DNA from: an uncultured Microbulbifer sp.
GTDB lineage: Bacteria; Pseudomonadota; Gammaproteobacteria; Pseudomonadales; Cellvibrionaceae
NCBI RefSeq assembly: GCF_947504145.1
Contig: NZ_CANNGQ010000001.1
Coordinates: 744,001-808,000, forward strand
Direction of reading: 5' to 3'
DNA: 64,000 nt
Shown here: positions 53,020 to 62,272 of the stretch, piece after piece
Layout: every line of letters begins with the position of its first letter
How positions within the stretch are numbered: the stretch's first letter is position 1
Notes under the pieces: generated by a model
What the model was told of the DNA's origin: nothing
The model's input: only the letters and a program-made list of their open reading frames with translations
The model's database searches: none
Position numbers and translations under genes: made by a program

Positions 53020-53622
53020 ATGTCAGAACAACCGTCAGAATTGAACGTAACCATCACCGACTCCGCTCAGGAGTATCTCCGCGACCTGCTGGAAAAGCAG
53101 GACTGCGAGGGCATCGCTATCCGCATGTTCGTATCCAATCCGGGTACGCCCAGCGCCGAGACCTGTATTGCCTACAGCCGCCCCGGCGAAGAGAACGAGG
53201 GTGACCTGGAAATGCAGCTGAACGGGTTCAAGGCTTACTTTGAGGGCCGCAGTATTCCGTATCTGGATGAAGCCCGGGTGGATTACTCATCAGACAAGAT
53301 GGGCGGCCAGCTGACCATCCGTGCGCCTAACTCGCGTATGCCCAAGGTCACCGATGACAGCCCCATTGAAGACCGTATCAATTACGTTCTGTACAGCGAT
53401 GTAAACCCGGGGCTCGCCTCCCACGGTGGTCAGGTCAGCCTGGTGGAAGTCACCGAGGACCACTATGCGATTCTGAAGTTCGGCGGCGGCTGCCAGGGTT
53501 GCGGCATGGTAGACATGACCCTGAAAGAAGGTGTTGAGAAAACCCTGAAAGAAAAGGTTCCAGAACTGGCCGGTGTGAAAGACATTACCGACCATACCGA
53601 CAAGTCTCAGGCTTACTACTGA
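53020..53622 (+). CDS. nfuA: Fe-S biogenesis protein NfuA
   Basis: 200 residues. An N-terminal degenerate A-type carrier domain ([15 protein letters not shown]..., lacking the usual ligand cysteines) joins a C-terminal Nfu domain with the cluster-ligand CxxC in [23 protein letters not shown] (C158, C161). ATG 53020 has AGAAGG just upstream. NfuA carries [4Fe-4S] clusters to targets, including under oxidative stress. A bidirectional terminator follows. Confidence 0.96.
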   Translation: MSEQPSELNVTITDSAQEYLRDLLEKQDCEGIAIRMFVSNPGTPSAETCIAYSRPGEENEGDLEMQLNGFKAYFEGRSIPYLDEARVDYSSDKMGGQLTIRAPNSRMPKVTDDSPIEDRINYVLYSDVNPGLASHGGQVSLVEVTEDHYAILKFGGGCQGCGMVDMTLKEGVEKTLKEKVPELAGVKDITDHTDKSQAYY

Positions 53623-53641
53623 GCCGAATCCTTTCCGAAAC

Positions 53642-53669
53642 AAAAAACGCGGCAATTGCCGCGTTTTTT
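53642..53669. terminator. Bidirectional terminator between nfuA and the TM1410-type gene
   Basis: A 28-bp perfect palindrome: A6, then CGCGGC-AATT-GCCGCG, then T6. It serves both convergent genes. Confidence 0.95.
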
Positions 53670-53717
53670 ATGCGCTCGATAAAATTTGTATCGGTAAGGG
53701 GGTGGGGCGAGCGCTGC

Positions 53718-54722
53718 TCAGTCCTGAAAATGCTCGTACGCATCGAGCCCTTGCAGATAGGCGCCGTCAAAGCCTGCATTGGCGATTTTGTAGATATAGG
53801 AGTCTTCGTCCCCTGAAATAATATCTTGCCAGGCGGGATTCCAGTAATTGACGTAGTACAGGCCATTGTTGCCGGGGATCTGTTCATTCAGCCAGTCTGG
53901 CGGGTTGGAGACCCAGTGGTTTTCCCAGTAGTAGCGGTTATTTTCAGCGTGGCCAATATTGACAGTGGCGAGTACTTTTCGCGCTCTTCCGTTACTTTTT
54001 CGTTGCAGTTGACGAATCTGATTCGCGGTGAACTCTTCACCATTGAAAAAGAAATCCAACACAATCACGTCGTAGTCGGTATTGACGAGCTCATCGACCA
54101 GTTGCTGGCGCGTTGAATGCAGTCGGGTATCCGTCAATACCAGAAAGTTGCTGGCATCGTCCAAGTCAAAAATGTCGCGGCGATTGATGTTGTAGGGTTG
54201 GGTGGGGTAGATCGGAATGTTGTCGAGCTCCGTATGGTCGGCGACAAATCCCAAATAGCCGGCATCGTTACTCAGCTGGTATGCGTTATCAATTTTTTGC
54301 TCGGATATCGCGAAGTCCGTCACCATTATTGTGGTGCCGCTCGTGTTCCGCGCCATATCCAGAAAGCTCTGCAGGCTATTGCGGCGGCTATCCGATGTCG
54401 GTTGGTCTATTCCCGCGTGGCCGTAAAAAACGGCATCTTGTGCAACGCCGTCCAGGCTGCGGATATATACGCTGTCTGGGTCGCCACTGGTGAGCTCGTT
54501 TGTACTCAACAGTGGCAGGGCGCCATGCCCAATCACTATAAAACCGGTTTTCAGCCCGCGCGCATAGCCTTGGATACTGCCGACAAAATCCCTCATTTCC
54601 TGAGGGTGGTCGGTGTGGCCCTGCTCAGGGTACAGGTTGGGCACGTCTTCAAGATTGCAGGCGGTGAGGGTTGCTGCAATCAGGGTGGGAAGCAGAAATT
54701 TGGCGCAGAAGGTCCATTTCAC
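53718..54722 (-). CDS. TM1410-type putative glycoside hydrolase lipoprotein
   Basis: 334 residues from GTG 54722, where the signal peptide begins (KWTFCAKFLLPTLIAATLTAC, lipobox TAC with C22). It has the MJ1477/TM1410 beta-alpha barrel signature: GFIVIGHGALPLL, VIVLDFFFNGEEFTANQ, KVLATVNIGHAENNRYYW and IANAGFDGAYLQGLDAYEHF. That family is related to endo-alpha-1,4-polygalactosaminidases (GH114-like). Typical members keep acidic residues at strand ends; here D and Q appear in DGAYLQG where GVYLDG is usual. Substrate unknown. Confidence 0.8.
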   Translation of the reverse strand: MKWTFCAKFLLPTLIAATLTACNLEDVPNLYPEQGHTDHPQEMRDFVGSIQGYARGLKTGFIVIGHGALPLLSTNELTSGDPDSVYIRSLDGVAQDAVFYGHAGIDQPTSDSRRNSLQSFLDMARNTSGTTIMVTDFAISEQKIDNAYQLSNDAGYLGFVADHTELDNIPIYPTQPYNINRRDIFDLDDASNFLVLTDTRLHSTRQQLVDELVNTDYDVIVLDFFFNGEEFTANQIRQLQRKSNGRARKVLATVNIGHAENNRYYWENHWVSNPPDWLNEQIPGNNGLYYVNYWNPAWQDIISGDEDSYIYKIANAGFDGAYLQGLDAYEHFQD

Positions 54723-54854
54723 GGGAAGAGACTCGGCTAAAGGCGTGGCTGAACATTGTAACAATGACGGGCTGCCCCGTTTGTTTTCCTGTCAAGCGAT
54801 TGTACGGGGAGTCAGCGGAAAGTGCACCTTTCGAGCTTGCTCTAAATTTTTGCG

Positions 54855-57392
54855 CTACATCCGTTTCTTGGTCTTGCTGGTTGCCTGGGCTGTTGCCGGG
54901 TCGTCTGGCCAGAAATGCTTTTGGTACTTGATGCGCAGTTCCTTTTTCACTTCGTGGTAGGTGTTTTCCCAGAAGCTTGCCAGGTCTCGGGTGACTTGCA
55001 CTGGGCGTCTGGCCGGTGAGAGCAGGTGAATCATGAGCGGGTAGCGACCATTCAGTATTGCGGGAGTTTGCTCGAGTCCGAACATTTCCTGCAGGCGGAC
55101 CGGAAGTACAGGGGGAGACTCGCTGTAATTAATGGCAATACGGGAGCCGCTTGGCACCTGTATATGTGACGGGGCCAGCGTATCCAGTTGTTGCTGTGTT
55201 CGCCATTCCAGTTCCGCCAACAGTATGCTTTTGAGGTCCAGCTGCTTGAGCTGGTCGAGCTTGTTTAGTCCATGCAGGTGCGGTAGCAGCCAACTCTCCA
55301 TAGTGTCCAGCAAGGACCGTTGGCTCCAGTCTGGCAGCGATAGCTGTCCCGCTAGATCGGGATTCGCGTCTATCTGTTCGTACAAGAAGCGTACCCGGTC
55401 AACCAGGCTTTCTGATTCGCTGCTCCAGGGGAGAATGTGCAATCCTTTCTGTTGGATGGCATCCAGTAGCGCTCGGCTTAGTAGTTCCGGAGAAATTTTC
55501 TTCGCTGGTTTTTCATTGAGAACAAGTTTTTCCAGGCGGATTTGCTCACTGGCCACAGCACGCCCTGCATTGTCGTCCCAGCGCACAGCGGTCTCGCGGA
55601 CGATCCGATCGTCGAAATATTCGTGCAGGGCGTTACTGGAAATGCGCGCGGCCAGTTGAATGCGGGCGTCGCGTCCGTGACCATCGAGGTCGGCGACCAC
55701 CAGGTAGTCTTCCTGGGCCAGTGCGTCGTCGTGGGAAAACTGCGCACCGCGGCCGTTGGATAGCAGAAAGCGTCGCTCGCGGTCGTGGCGATTTTTTGCG
55801 ATGCGGTCCGGGTAGGCGTAGGCGAGCAGAATTCCGGTGGTGTCGAGCCGGTCCGGCACTTGGTGGTGTGAGCGTGCGTTCCGGGGAAGCTGTGCTTGCC
55901 AGGTCTTCGCTTGCTGCCGAATACGATGTACAGGACCCTGATCGGCGCTATTGTTTTTACGCGTCCTGTCCAACACCTCCATACGCTTATGAATATCCCG
56001 GTCCCAGCGCTGCTCACCGCGGAAAATATCCCGTTCGGAAAGTAGTGCTGCGAGCAGGCAGGCTTGCTCCGCCAGACCCAATCTATTGCCGCACAGCATC
56101 ATGTGTGTAAGTCGAGGGTGGGCTCCCAGGCTGAGCATCACTTCACCGTGCGTGGTGATGCGCAGATCGTCATCCAGCGCGCCCAGTTCCTGCAGCAGTG
56201 TTCGCGCCTGGGCGACAGGGCCGGGAGGGGGTAGGTCGAGCCAGTGCAGCTCCGCAACGTCGGTAATACCCCATTGTGCGAGGTCCAGCATGACGGGAGC
56301 GAGGTCACTCAGCAGGATCTCCGGTGCGTTTTTCTTTGTCATTCCCCGCTGGGTGGATTCACTCCACAAGCGCAAGCTGTAACCCGCGCTGAGGCGCCCA
56401 GCGCGGCCGGTTCGTTGGGTTGCGGATGCTTGCGAGATCTGCGTGGTTACCAGCCGGTTCATACCGGTATTGGGGTCGAAGCGGGATTCGCGCATCAGGC
56501 CCGAGTCGACTACCAGCCGAATACCTTCAATAGTGATGGATGTCTCGGCCACATTGGTGGCAAGCACGATCTTGCGTCTGCCGTCGGGGCAGGGGGCGAT
56601 AGCGGCATCCTGCTGCTGTTTGTTCAGATTGCCGTAGAGTGGTGTAACGACTATATCCGAGCGACCGGAAAATGCGTCGCGCAGGTTGCTTTCCACCGTG
56701 AGGATTTCCCGCACCCCGGGTAGAAAGGCGAGCAGGCTGCCTTCTTCTCGTGAAACCAGTTCTTGAATCTTGCGACTCATCAGCACCGGCAGCTGGCGTG
56801 CATCCTCAGGGACTTCACGGTGGGGGAGGTATTCAATCTCGACCGGATAGGCCCGGCCCTCGCTGGTGATGACGGGTGCGTTGCCGAGCAACCCGGCTAC
56901 GGCATCGGCGTCCAGTGTGGCGGACATTACCAGCAGTTTCAGGTCGTCCCGCAGTACTTCCTGGGATTGCAGGCATAGAGCCAGTGCCAGGTCCGCTTGA
57001 AGATTGCGCTCGTGGAATTCGTCGAAGATCACTAGAGCTGTATCGGCGAGTTCCGGGTCAGACTGCAACAGGCGGGTCAGAATACCTTCGGTGACGACAA
57101 GAATTCGGGTGTCCCGGCTGGACTTCCGCTCCGCCCGGATCTGGTAACCCACGGTCTTGCCGACGGGTTCGCCGAGTAACTCTGCCATGCGCGCTGCCGC
57201 GGAACGGGCAGCCAGGCGGCGTGGTTCCAACATGATGATTTTACGGTGCTGGAGCCACAGGCTATCCAGCAGGGCAAGCGGCACCGCGGTCGTTTTACCG
57301 GCACCTGGAGGGGCCTGCAGAACCACATTGCTGTGGGCGGCCAATGTGTCCAGCAGTGTTGGTAGTACTTCCTGAATAGGTAAATCAGACAT
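54855..57392 (-). CDS. hrpB: ATP-dependent helicase HrpB
   Basis: 845 residues, full length. Walker A is QAPPGAGKTTAVPLALL (30-35). The DExH box is VIFDEFHERN (124-127), with VLVMSATLDA-like and TNVAETSITIEGI motifs and QRTGRAGRLSAGYSLRLW (motif VI) downstream. HrpB is a DEAH-type superfamily 2 helicase linked to cell-envelope and mRNA functions in other bacteria. The gene starts with ATG 57392 and is divergent from the orphan gene at 57514. It ends 132 bp upstream of the TM1410-type gene, same strand. Confidence 0.95.
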   Translation of the reverse strand: MSDLPIQEVLPTLLDTLAAHSNVVLQAPPGAGKTTAVPLALLDSLWLQHRKIIMLEPRRLAARSAAARMAELLGEPVGKTVGYQIRAERKSSRDTRILVVTEGILTRLLQSDPELADTALVIFDEFHERNLQADLALALCLQSQEVLRDDLKLLVMSATLDADAVAGLLGNAPVITSEGRAYPVEIEYLPHREVPEDARQLPVLMSRKIQELVSREEGSLLAFLPGVREILTVESNLRDAFSGRSDIVVTPLYGNLNKQQQDAAIAPCPDGRRKIVLATNVAETSITIEGIRLVVDSGLMRESRFDPNTGMNRLVTTQISQASATQRTGRAGRLSAGYSLRLWSESTQRGMTKKNAPEILLSDLAPVMLDLAQWGITDVAELHWLDLPPPGPVAQARTLLQELGALDDDLRITTHGEVMLSLGAHPRLTHMMLCGNRLGLAEQACLLAALLSERDIFRGEQRWDRDIHKRMEVLDRTRKNNSADQGPVHRIRQQAKTWQAQLPRNARSHHQVPDRLDTTGILLAYAYPDRIAKNRHDRERRFLLSNGRGAQFSHDDALAQEDYLVVADLDGHGRDARIQLAARISSNALHEYFDDRIVRETAVRWDDNAGRAVASEQIRLEKLVLNEKPAKKISPELLSRALLDAIQQKGLHILPWSSESESLVDRVRFLYEQIDANPDLAGQLSLPDWSQRSLLDTMESWLLPHLHGLNKLDQLKQLDLKSILLAELEWRTQQQLDTLAPSHIQVPSGSRIAINYSESPPVLPVRLQEMFGLEQTPAILNGRYPLMIHLLSPARRPVQVTRDLASFWENTYHEVKKELRIKYQKHFWPDDPATAQATSKTKKRM

Positions 57393-57513
57393 GGCGCCGA
57401 TTATAGCGGTAACCTGTGGCCTGGGAAGGGTGGCTTTGGCTTTGTTTCAGCGGTATTTGGATTGGTATATTCCACATTCAATTGGGATGTGTGGCCAATA
57501 GAGAGGGAAGTCT

Positions 57514-58440
57514 ATGGAGGTTGTGAAGTGGATCGGAATCGGATTCGGCATAAGTTGTGCGGTCGTTTTCGTATTTTTTGCGTTTGTGTTTATCCGGATG
57601 ATCTTCGCTCCGCAGTTTGCCGAGTTGACAGTCCTTACCGATAAGACACTTCTTATACTGCGCCCTGGTGTGCATGTATCTGAAGTTCCCCATCAGCTGC
57701 CACCACTGGAATGGCAGCATAGCCATACTGCTGGCGATGTTCCCGCGGCAGAAATTGAGTTGCTAACGTCGGAAGGGAAACTGGAAAAAGCCGGCGGGAT
57801 ATTTGACAGCGACGCTGGCCGCGGAGTCCAGGCCCTTGCGCAATCCCCTGGGGTCGACAGCAAGGTTTTTTTCGATCGTAAAATCTTTGCCCGCAATGAC
57901 GATGAGCTTGGGCCCCTAGTGGCCGACTTTTCCGATGGTCCATTTTCCGGGTTCAACTATATCGGCGGTGTCAACGAAGATTGGTTCCTGATTGCGGCCA
58001 ATCCCATTGAGCGGCCATATGGAAAAAACCAGCTTTGGCAAGTTTCCCACAAGGACAGTCGACACATACTGCTCGTGAAAAACCTGTATTTCACCCACCA
58101 CAGGCCCCCAAAGACGTTTGCACCCGAAGGCTTTGATGGTGTTCTGGTGGCCATTTATGCCGACGACGTCAGCTATGGTTCCGGCGGCTTCAGCAGCGCG
58201 CCGCGATATTCCATACTGCGGGCTTATACCACGAGCTTTCCGGATGGTGTCGATCTGGTACGCTTTTCACTGAGGGCCGGCACCATCGTAGGGGTGGAGT
58301 GGCGCGAAGAGGCTCTTGTGGTAACAACCGATCCCAGTCGGCCCACCTCGGTCGATCGAAGGCTACCCCCGCGGATCTGGTCTGTGGCACTTGCTGAAGG
58401 CGTGCTAGCTAACCACTCGATTGTTTCCGGTGGAGGTTGA
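57514..58440 (+). CDS. Membrane-anchored protein of unknown function
   Basis: 308 residues. One N-terminal membrane anchor (WIGIGFGISCAVVFVFFAFVFIRMIF) with a large soluble domain outside it. The domain is rich in beta-type sequence (FSGFNYIGGVNEDWFLIAANPIERPYGKNQLWQVSH...). No catalytic motif or family that I recognise. It ends in Gly-Gly-Gly, and the codons for these glycines include the GGAGG that precedes the small downstream frame. It is the first of several orphan genes in this part of the window. Confidence 0.7.
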   Translation: MEVVKWIGIGFGISCAVVFVFFAFVFIRMIFAPQFAELTVLTDKTLLILRPGVHVSEVPHQLPPLEWQHSHTAGDVPAAEIELLTSEGKLEKAGGIFDSDAGRGVQALAQSPGVDSKVFFDRKIFARNDDELGPLVADFSDGPFSGFNYIGGVNEDWFLIAANPIERPYGKNQLWQVSHKDSRHILLVKNLYFTHHRPPKTFAPEGFDGVLVAIYADDVSYGSGGFSSAPRYSILRAYTTSFPDGVDLVRFSLRAGTIVGVEWREEALVVTTDPSRPTSVDRRLPPRIWSVALAEGVLANHSIVSGGG

Positions 58441-58443
58441 TAA

Positions 58444-58551
58444 GTGGACGCAAAGTCCCGGTATATTGCCAGCTACTGGAAGCTCGGCCTGAATGAAGGC
58501 CAGCAAAAGGTGGCCAAACGGGAAGATGAAGAAGTTTTTGCAGTGTTGTAA
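58444..58551 (+). CDS. Possible 35-residue small protein with strong ribosome-binding site
   Basis: GTG 58444 to TAA 58551. GGAGG lies seven bases before the GTG and overlaps the stop region of the previous gene, which suggests coupled translation. The peptide is basic then acidic (SRYIASYWKLGLNEGQ, KVAKREDEEVFAVL). No family recognised. It could also be a decayed remnant. Confidence 0.45.
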   Translation: MDAKSRYIASYWKLGLNEGQQKVAKREDEEVFAVL

Positions 58552-58568
58552 TCGGAGCTGACAGCGCA

Positions 58569-59216
58569 ATGGACAAAGAATTCTGGCTTGAAAAGTGGCA
58601 AAAAAATGAAATCGGGTTTCACAATAGCGATGCCCACCCGCTGCTGGTCACGCATTTTCAGAAGTTGGGGCTGGCACCGGGTAGTCGCGTATTTCTGCCA
58701 CTGTGCGGAAAGACGTTGGATATCGGCTGGCTGCTGACTCAGGGCTTCCGTGTTTGCGGGGCCGAACTGAGCGAGGAGGCAGTGATTCAGTTGTTTGCGC
58801 AGCTGGAACTTGAGCCAGAGATTGAACAGTTGAATACACTGCGGCGCTATAGCAGCGACGGACTCGATATTTTTGTCGGTGATGTTTTTCACCTCACCGC
58901 TGAGATGTTAGGTGCCATCGACGCAATATACGACCGCGCCGCACTGGTGGCACTGCCCGAAAATATGCGCGCTCGATATGCGGGCCACTTGACCACTATT
59001 GCCAAGACCGCTCCGCAATTACTTATTAGTTTTGACTACGACCAGAACTTGCTGCCCGGGCCGCCATTTCGGGTAGGCCCCGACGAAGTGGCAACGCTAT
59101 ACGGCACGCAATATGTGTTAAACCTGCTGGATTCTGTCGCCGTCGAGGGTGGATTGAAAGGGAAATGTCCGGCAGAAGAGCAGGTATGGCTGTTACAGCC
59201 AGCGAAGAGCGCTTGA
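58569..59216 (+). CDS. tpm: Thiopurine S-methyltransferase (TPMT family)
   Basis: 215 residues. The start MDKEFWLEKWQKNEIGFH and VFLPLCGKTLDIGWLLTQGF with VCGAELSEEAV are typical of bacterial TPMT, as is DAIYDRAALVALPENMR. TPMT-type enzymes methylate thiols or oxidised selenium and tellurium species with SAM. GGAG precedes the ATG at eleven bases. It may form a transcription unit with the two upstream genes. Confidence 0.94.
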   Translation: MDKEFWLEKWQKNEIGFHNSDAHPLLVTHFQKLGLAPGSRVFLPLCGKTLDIGWLLTQGFRVCGAELSEEAVIQLFAQLELEPEIEQLNTLRRYSSDGLDIFVGDVFHLTAEMLGAIDAIYDRAALVALPENMRARYAGHLTTIAKTAPQLLISFDYDQNLLPGPPFRVGPDEVATLYGTQYVLNLLDSVAVEGGLKGKCPAEEQVWLLQPAKSA

Positions 59217-59313
59217 GCGGCGCTTTGAGCTTCACTGCGTAATTTGCATCGATGGAAGGGGTTGATGGCAGAGGTAGTGGTATTAACGCACGCTATTAAA
59301 GTTTAGGGGTTCC

Positions 59314-60255
59314 ATGAAGCGGAAATGGGTTTCAGCCAGAGGCGTTGCTTTATTGCTGCTCGCTGCAGTTCCACTTTGTTTTGGGCTGTACTTTGTCTTC
59401 AAGAAGGGAAACGCCAACCCGGCGCCGCTCGCGACGACCGATCAGAAAGAGCAGCCGATCCATTCACAGGCTCCGCGCATTCAGGGAAAAGAGCCTCGGC
59501 CCGATCTACATCAAGCTCGTAGTGGTGATGGCCAAAACAATAGCGAAGCCGTGATTGTCCTCACTGAGCCGCCACATATTGCTTACCGAAAGTTCCTCGG
59601 TCGTGCGGAAGCTGGAGATTCCAGAGCCCAGCTAATACTCACGGAGATTCTAGAGCGTTGTCGTCATTCCTCTATCCAGTCGAAAGAGTCTCTCGCAAGG
59701 CTGGAGGCTCGGGGAGATATGTCCGATGAATTGCTGGCTGATTACAGAGGAAATCTTGAACAGTGTGGTGGGCTATACGACCTGTTAGAGGGGTTCGACC
59801 TGGATTCGCTATGGGCATTCTGGCTGGAGGAGGCTGCCGATAACCTCCCGGTAGCGGAGATCGCGACTTCCTTGGTGAGTCTGGAAGCTGAATATAGCGA
59901 TGCACTTTACCGTCAGCTTCAGGCCGGCATTTCAGCCGCGAGCGGGGACTGGATTCAGGAGCGTGTTATCCGCCAAGTCGCTTTTTCTTTTTTTCGCAGG
60001 TTTGTGGAATCGACACAATATGATGCTTCTGTCGATGACGCTGGGTATTACCTGAGAGCCGATGACAGCCTCGCGTGGGAATATTTACATTGCAGGAACT
60101 CCGTGCACTGCGACCTTGAAGTTTTCGAACGTCAGGTTTTCGATCAATTCTATGAGTATCAGGTTGACGATATGCGTCGGCGCGCGAAGGAATTGGACCG
60201 CGCTATCGAGGAAAGGAACTGGAAACGTTTGGGGCTGCGTATAGACACGGATTGA
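59314..60255 (+). CDS. Exported protein of unknown function
   Basis: 313 residues. A signal-anchor or signal peptide (VALLLLAAVPLCFGLYFVF) precedes a Pro/Gln-rich linker, then a helical soluble region with short TPR/Sel1-like stretches (YRKFLGRAEAGDSRAQLILTEILERC). A cysteine-containing C-terminal part (LHCRNSVHCDLEVF) follows. No known domain is certain. It is convergent with the secreted paralog gene at 60307. Confidence 0.65.
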   Translation: MKRKWVSARGVALLLLAAVPLCFGLYFVFKKGNANPAPLATTDQKEQPIHSQAPRIQGKEPRPDLHQARSGDGQNNSEAVIVLTEPPHIAYRKFLGRAEAGDSRAQLILTEILERCRHSSIQSKESLARLEARGDMSDELLADYRGNLEQCGGLYDLLEGFDLDSLWAFWLEEAADNLPVAEIATSLVSLEAEYSDALYRQLQAGISAASGDWIQERVIRQVAFSFFRRFVESTQYDASVDDAGYYLRADDSLAWEYLHCRNSVHCDLEVFERQVFDQFYEYQVDDMRRRAKELDRAIEERNWKRLGLRIDTD

Positions 60256-60262
60256 TCCATTG

Positions 60263-60283
60263 GGCAATGGTTTCCCCATTGCC
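60263..60283. terminator. Hairpin between convergent orphan genes
   Basis: GGCAATGG (60263-60270) pairs with CCATTGCC (60276-60283) over a five-base loop. No T-tract follows, so it is a weak terminator candidate. Confidence 0.35.
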
Positions 60284-60306
60284 GGGCGGTGCAGTCACTT
60301 GGGAGT

Positions 60307-60897
60307 TTAAGGGGCTAGCCCATCAAGTCCGGTATCCGCTTCATTTTCCGCTGCCGGCTTACTTGTGTACTTCGCGATCGCCTCCGGAATTCCTGAAATT
60401 TCACGCTGGTCATTACATGAATTTGTGCCCCCGCTGTGCGCCTTTCCTCTTGATGACTCCATAAAGCCGTTGCCATATATCGTCACATCGATAGATTCGA
60501 AATCTATTGTGTCATAACAATAGCCTGGAGCGCCCGCAGCGGGTTTTACTTCGTGATTAAGGGTGTCTTTGATGATCAGTTGAATTTTCGCCTCGCATAA
60601 CGCCGACGGCCCGGACTGGTCTGGAACTTCCAGAGAATATACATCGACAAACCTCCAGTTCGCTTTTGCGGAGCACCAGAACCGTACTGTGCCGTGCTCT
60701 AGCAGAAGGTCGTCCATGCCCAGTCCACTATGGTCTCGAATGGCTTTGGCTGCCCCTTTTTCTATCAGCGCTGCCATATCGATAATAAAACTCGGGGCCG
60801 AATGTTGGTTATCAGGGGTTGCAACACTTTGTGTTGAGACGAATTGACACAAAACGAGAGCGACAGCGACGCTACAAGTCTTCATCTTGATCATCAT
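60307..60897 (-). CDS. Secreted protein, copy B of a tandem paralog pair
   Basis: 196 residues from ATG 60897; several nearby ATG codons exist. The signal peptide MKTCSVAVALVLCQFVSTQSVA is visible. The mature part begins SFIIDMAALIEKGAAKAIR and shows VRFWCSAKANWRFVDVYSLEVP and LCEAKIQLIIKDTL. These parallel segments of the adjacent gene (FFIDTADLIQKSAKEIYRKN; WISCKAGRQRTFTVPSET; PCIAKVNFPIRTTI). Five cysteines suggest a disulfide-bonded periplasmic or extracellular protein. Family unknown. The two genes form an operon with a 12-bp gap. Confidence 0.6.
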   Translation of the reverse strand: MMIKMKTCSVAVALVLCQFVSTQSVATPDNQHSAPSFIIDMAALIEKGAAKAIRDHSGLGMDDLLLEHGTVRFWCSAKANWRFVDVYSLEVPDQSGPSALCEAKIQLIIKDTLNHEVKPAAGAPGYCYDTIDFESIDVTIYGNGFMESSRGKAHSGGTNSCNDQREISGIPEAIAKYTSKPAAENEADTGLDGLAP

Positions 60898-60909
60898 TCT
60901 GTGTACCAC

Positions 60910-61476
60910 TCATTCATATATATTAGGAGTTGATATTTGCCGGTTTAGCGCGGATTCGTGTATTTGTACGGCTTCCTCGATTTCTACGTAGGCTTTTATT
61001 TTCGCACAGTCGCCCCGAACACTGCCGCTTCCCGATCCTTTGTTGAGGCTCGCCTGAATATATCCATTTTCCCATTGTTCGGAACTAGTAAAGTCGTAGC
61101 TAAAATTAATTTCGCACTGTCCGTCGCTGAGAACGGTTACGTCGGTTGAAATGGTTGTGCGAATAGGGAAGTTAACTTTCGCGATACAAGGCGTCTGAAT
61201 TTTTTGTTGGGCCGGACATTGGGTCTCGCTGGGAACCGTAAACGTCCTTTGCCTGCCGGCTTTACAACTGATCCAAACCGGGTCCAGTGTGCTGACGAGA
61301 TCTCCGGGTTCAAGATCTACATTTTTTCTATATATTTCTTTCGCTGATTTTTGTATCAAATCCGCGGTGTCGATAAAGAATGGCACTTCACTACTGCTGC
61401 TGCAGACAGGCAGTATATATACCAATAGGAATGTGCCTAAAGATCGGTAGGCTCTTGGTCGAATATGATTGCGCAT
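60910..61476 (-). CDS. Secreted protein, copy A of a tandem paralog pair
   Basis: 188 residues. A hydrophobic signal segment (SLGTFLLVYILPVC) ends at a cysteine, possibly a lipobox. The rest shares spacing with the next gene: F-IDTADLI-K-A, then DLVSTLDPVWISCKAGRQRTFTV, PCIAKV and a C-terminal cysteine in RGDCAKIKAY. No clear ribosome-binding site. Identity between the copies looks low (about a third or less by eye), so the duplication is old or convergent. Function unknown. It is separated from the NTF2-like gene by 265 bp with no supported feature. Confidence 0.6.
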   Translation of the reverse strand: MRNHIRPRAYRSLGTFLLVYILPVCSSSSEVPFFIDTADLIQKSAKEIYRKNVDLEPGDLVSTLDPVWISCKAGRQRTFTVPSETQCPAQQKIQTPCIAKVNFPIRTTISTDVTVLSDGQCEINFSYDFTSSEQWENGYIQASLNKGSGSGSVRGDCAKIKAYVEIEEAVQIHESALNRQISTPNIYE

Positions 61477-61741
61477 AATAAATGTCAGTTGATGTTTATA
61501 GTAATCAATTTTCTTTGCGCGCCATCAAATATCACTGCACCAATACGATATTCGCATTATCATCGCGCAGGTCGTACAGATGAATGTGGCGCCAGGCGTG
61601 AGAAGGGCGACCTGGATGTACCTAAGTTTCTGCTTTTCTTGCATAGCTGGCTTTTGACGAATCTAATGGGTATAGCACGTTCCGCAATTTTGACCACTCA
61701 ATCGGGCGACAGCCCGACAATAGAAAAAATGGAGTAATGGT

Positions 61742-62245
61742 ATGGCTTATCGAGGTGCGCTGTGGGTTAAATCGTGGATACTGGTTGTGGCGCTTATTCT
61801 GCCGGCTGGTTCAGCGCTAGCTGATATGGGCGCCAATACAGCAACGGAAGACGCGGCTATTTCTAAGCAGCTGGATAAGTTTCACCAAGCTGCTGCGAAT
61901 GCGGACTTTGATGCCTACTTTAGTCTATTCAGTAGAGACGGTGTTTTTTTGGGAACCGACGCAGACGAGCGTTGGAGCGTGGATACTTTTAAGGAGTATG
62001 TGAAACCGTATTTCAGCGAGGGTAGGGGCTGGACCTATGTGCCGAGAGACCGCTCAATTGTGGTACACAATGATGTGGCCTGGTTTGATGAGCTTCTGGA
62101 TAATGAGGCGTATGGAGAGTGCCGTGGCAGCGGTGTGCTCGTTAAAGAGGGCGGGAAATGGCGAATCGCTCAGTATAACCTGCATTTTCCTGTCCCCAAT
62201 GACCTGGCAAAGCAGGTCACTAAATTGATTAAGGAACATCAGTAA
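61742..62245 (+). CDS. Exported NTF2/SnoaL-like protein
   Basis: 167 residues. The signal peptide is ILVVALILPAGSALA. The SnoaL-like-3/DUF4440-type fold is indicated by ISKQLDKFHQAAANADFDAYFSLFSRDGVFLGTDADERWSVDTFKEYVKPYF and the late VLVKEGGKWRIAQYNLHFPVPND. ATG 61742 has GGAG seven bases upstream. Such small exported proteins are common; activity unknown. Confidence 0.85.
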   Translation: MAYRGALWVKSWILVVALILPAGSALADMGANTATEDAAISKQLDKFHQAAANADFDAYFSLFSRDGVFLGTDADERWSVDTFKEYVKPYFSEGRGWTYVPRDRSIVVHNDVAWFDELLDNEAYGECRGSGVLVKEGGKWRIAQYNLHFPVPNDLAKQVTKLIKEHQ

Positions 62246-62272
62246 TCCGAATCAGGGGGAGGGAGGCGTGAG

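Noticed and set aside
61465-61737. 90-codon frame before the NTF2-like gene
   Set aside because: Overlaps the start of the divergent secreted paralog gene, no Shine-Dalgarno, no clear domain; left out as unsupported.
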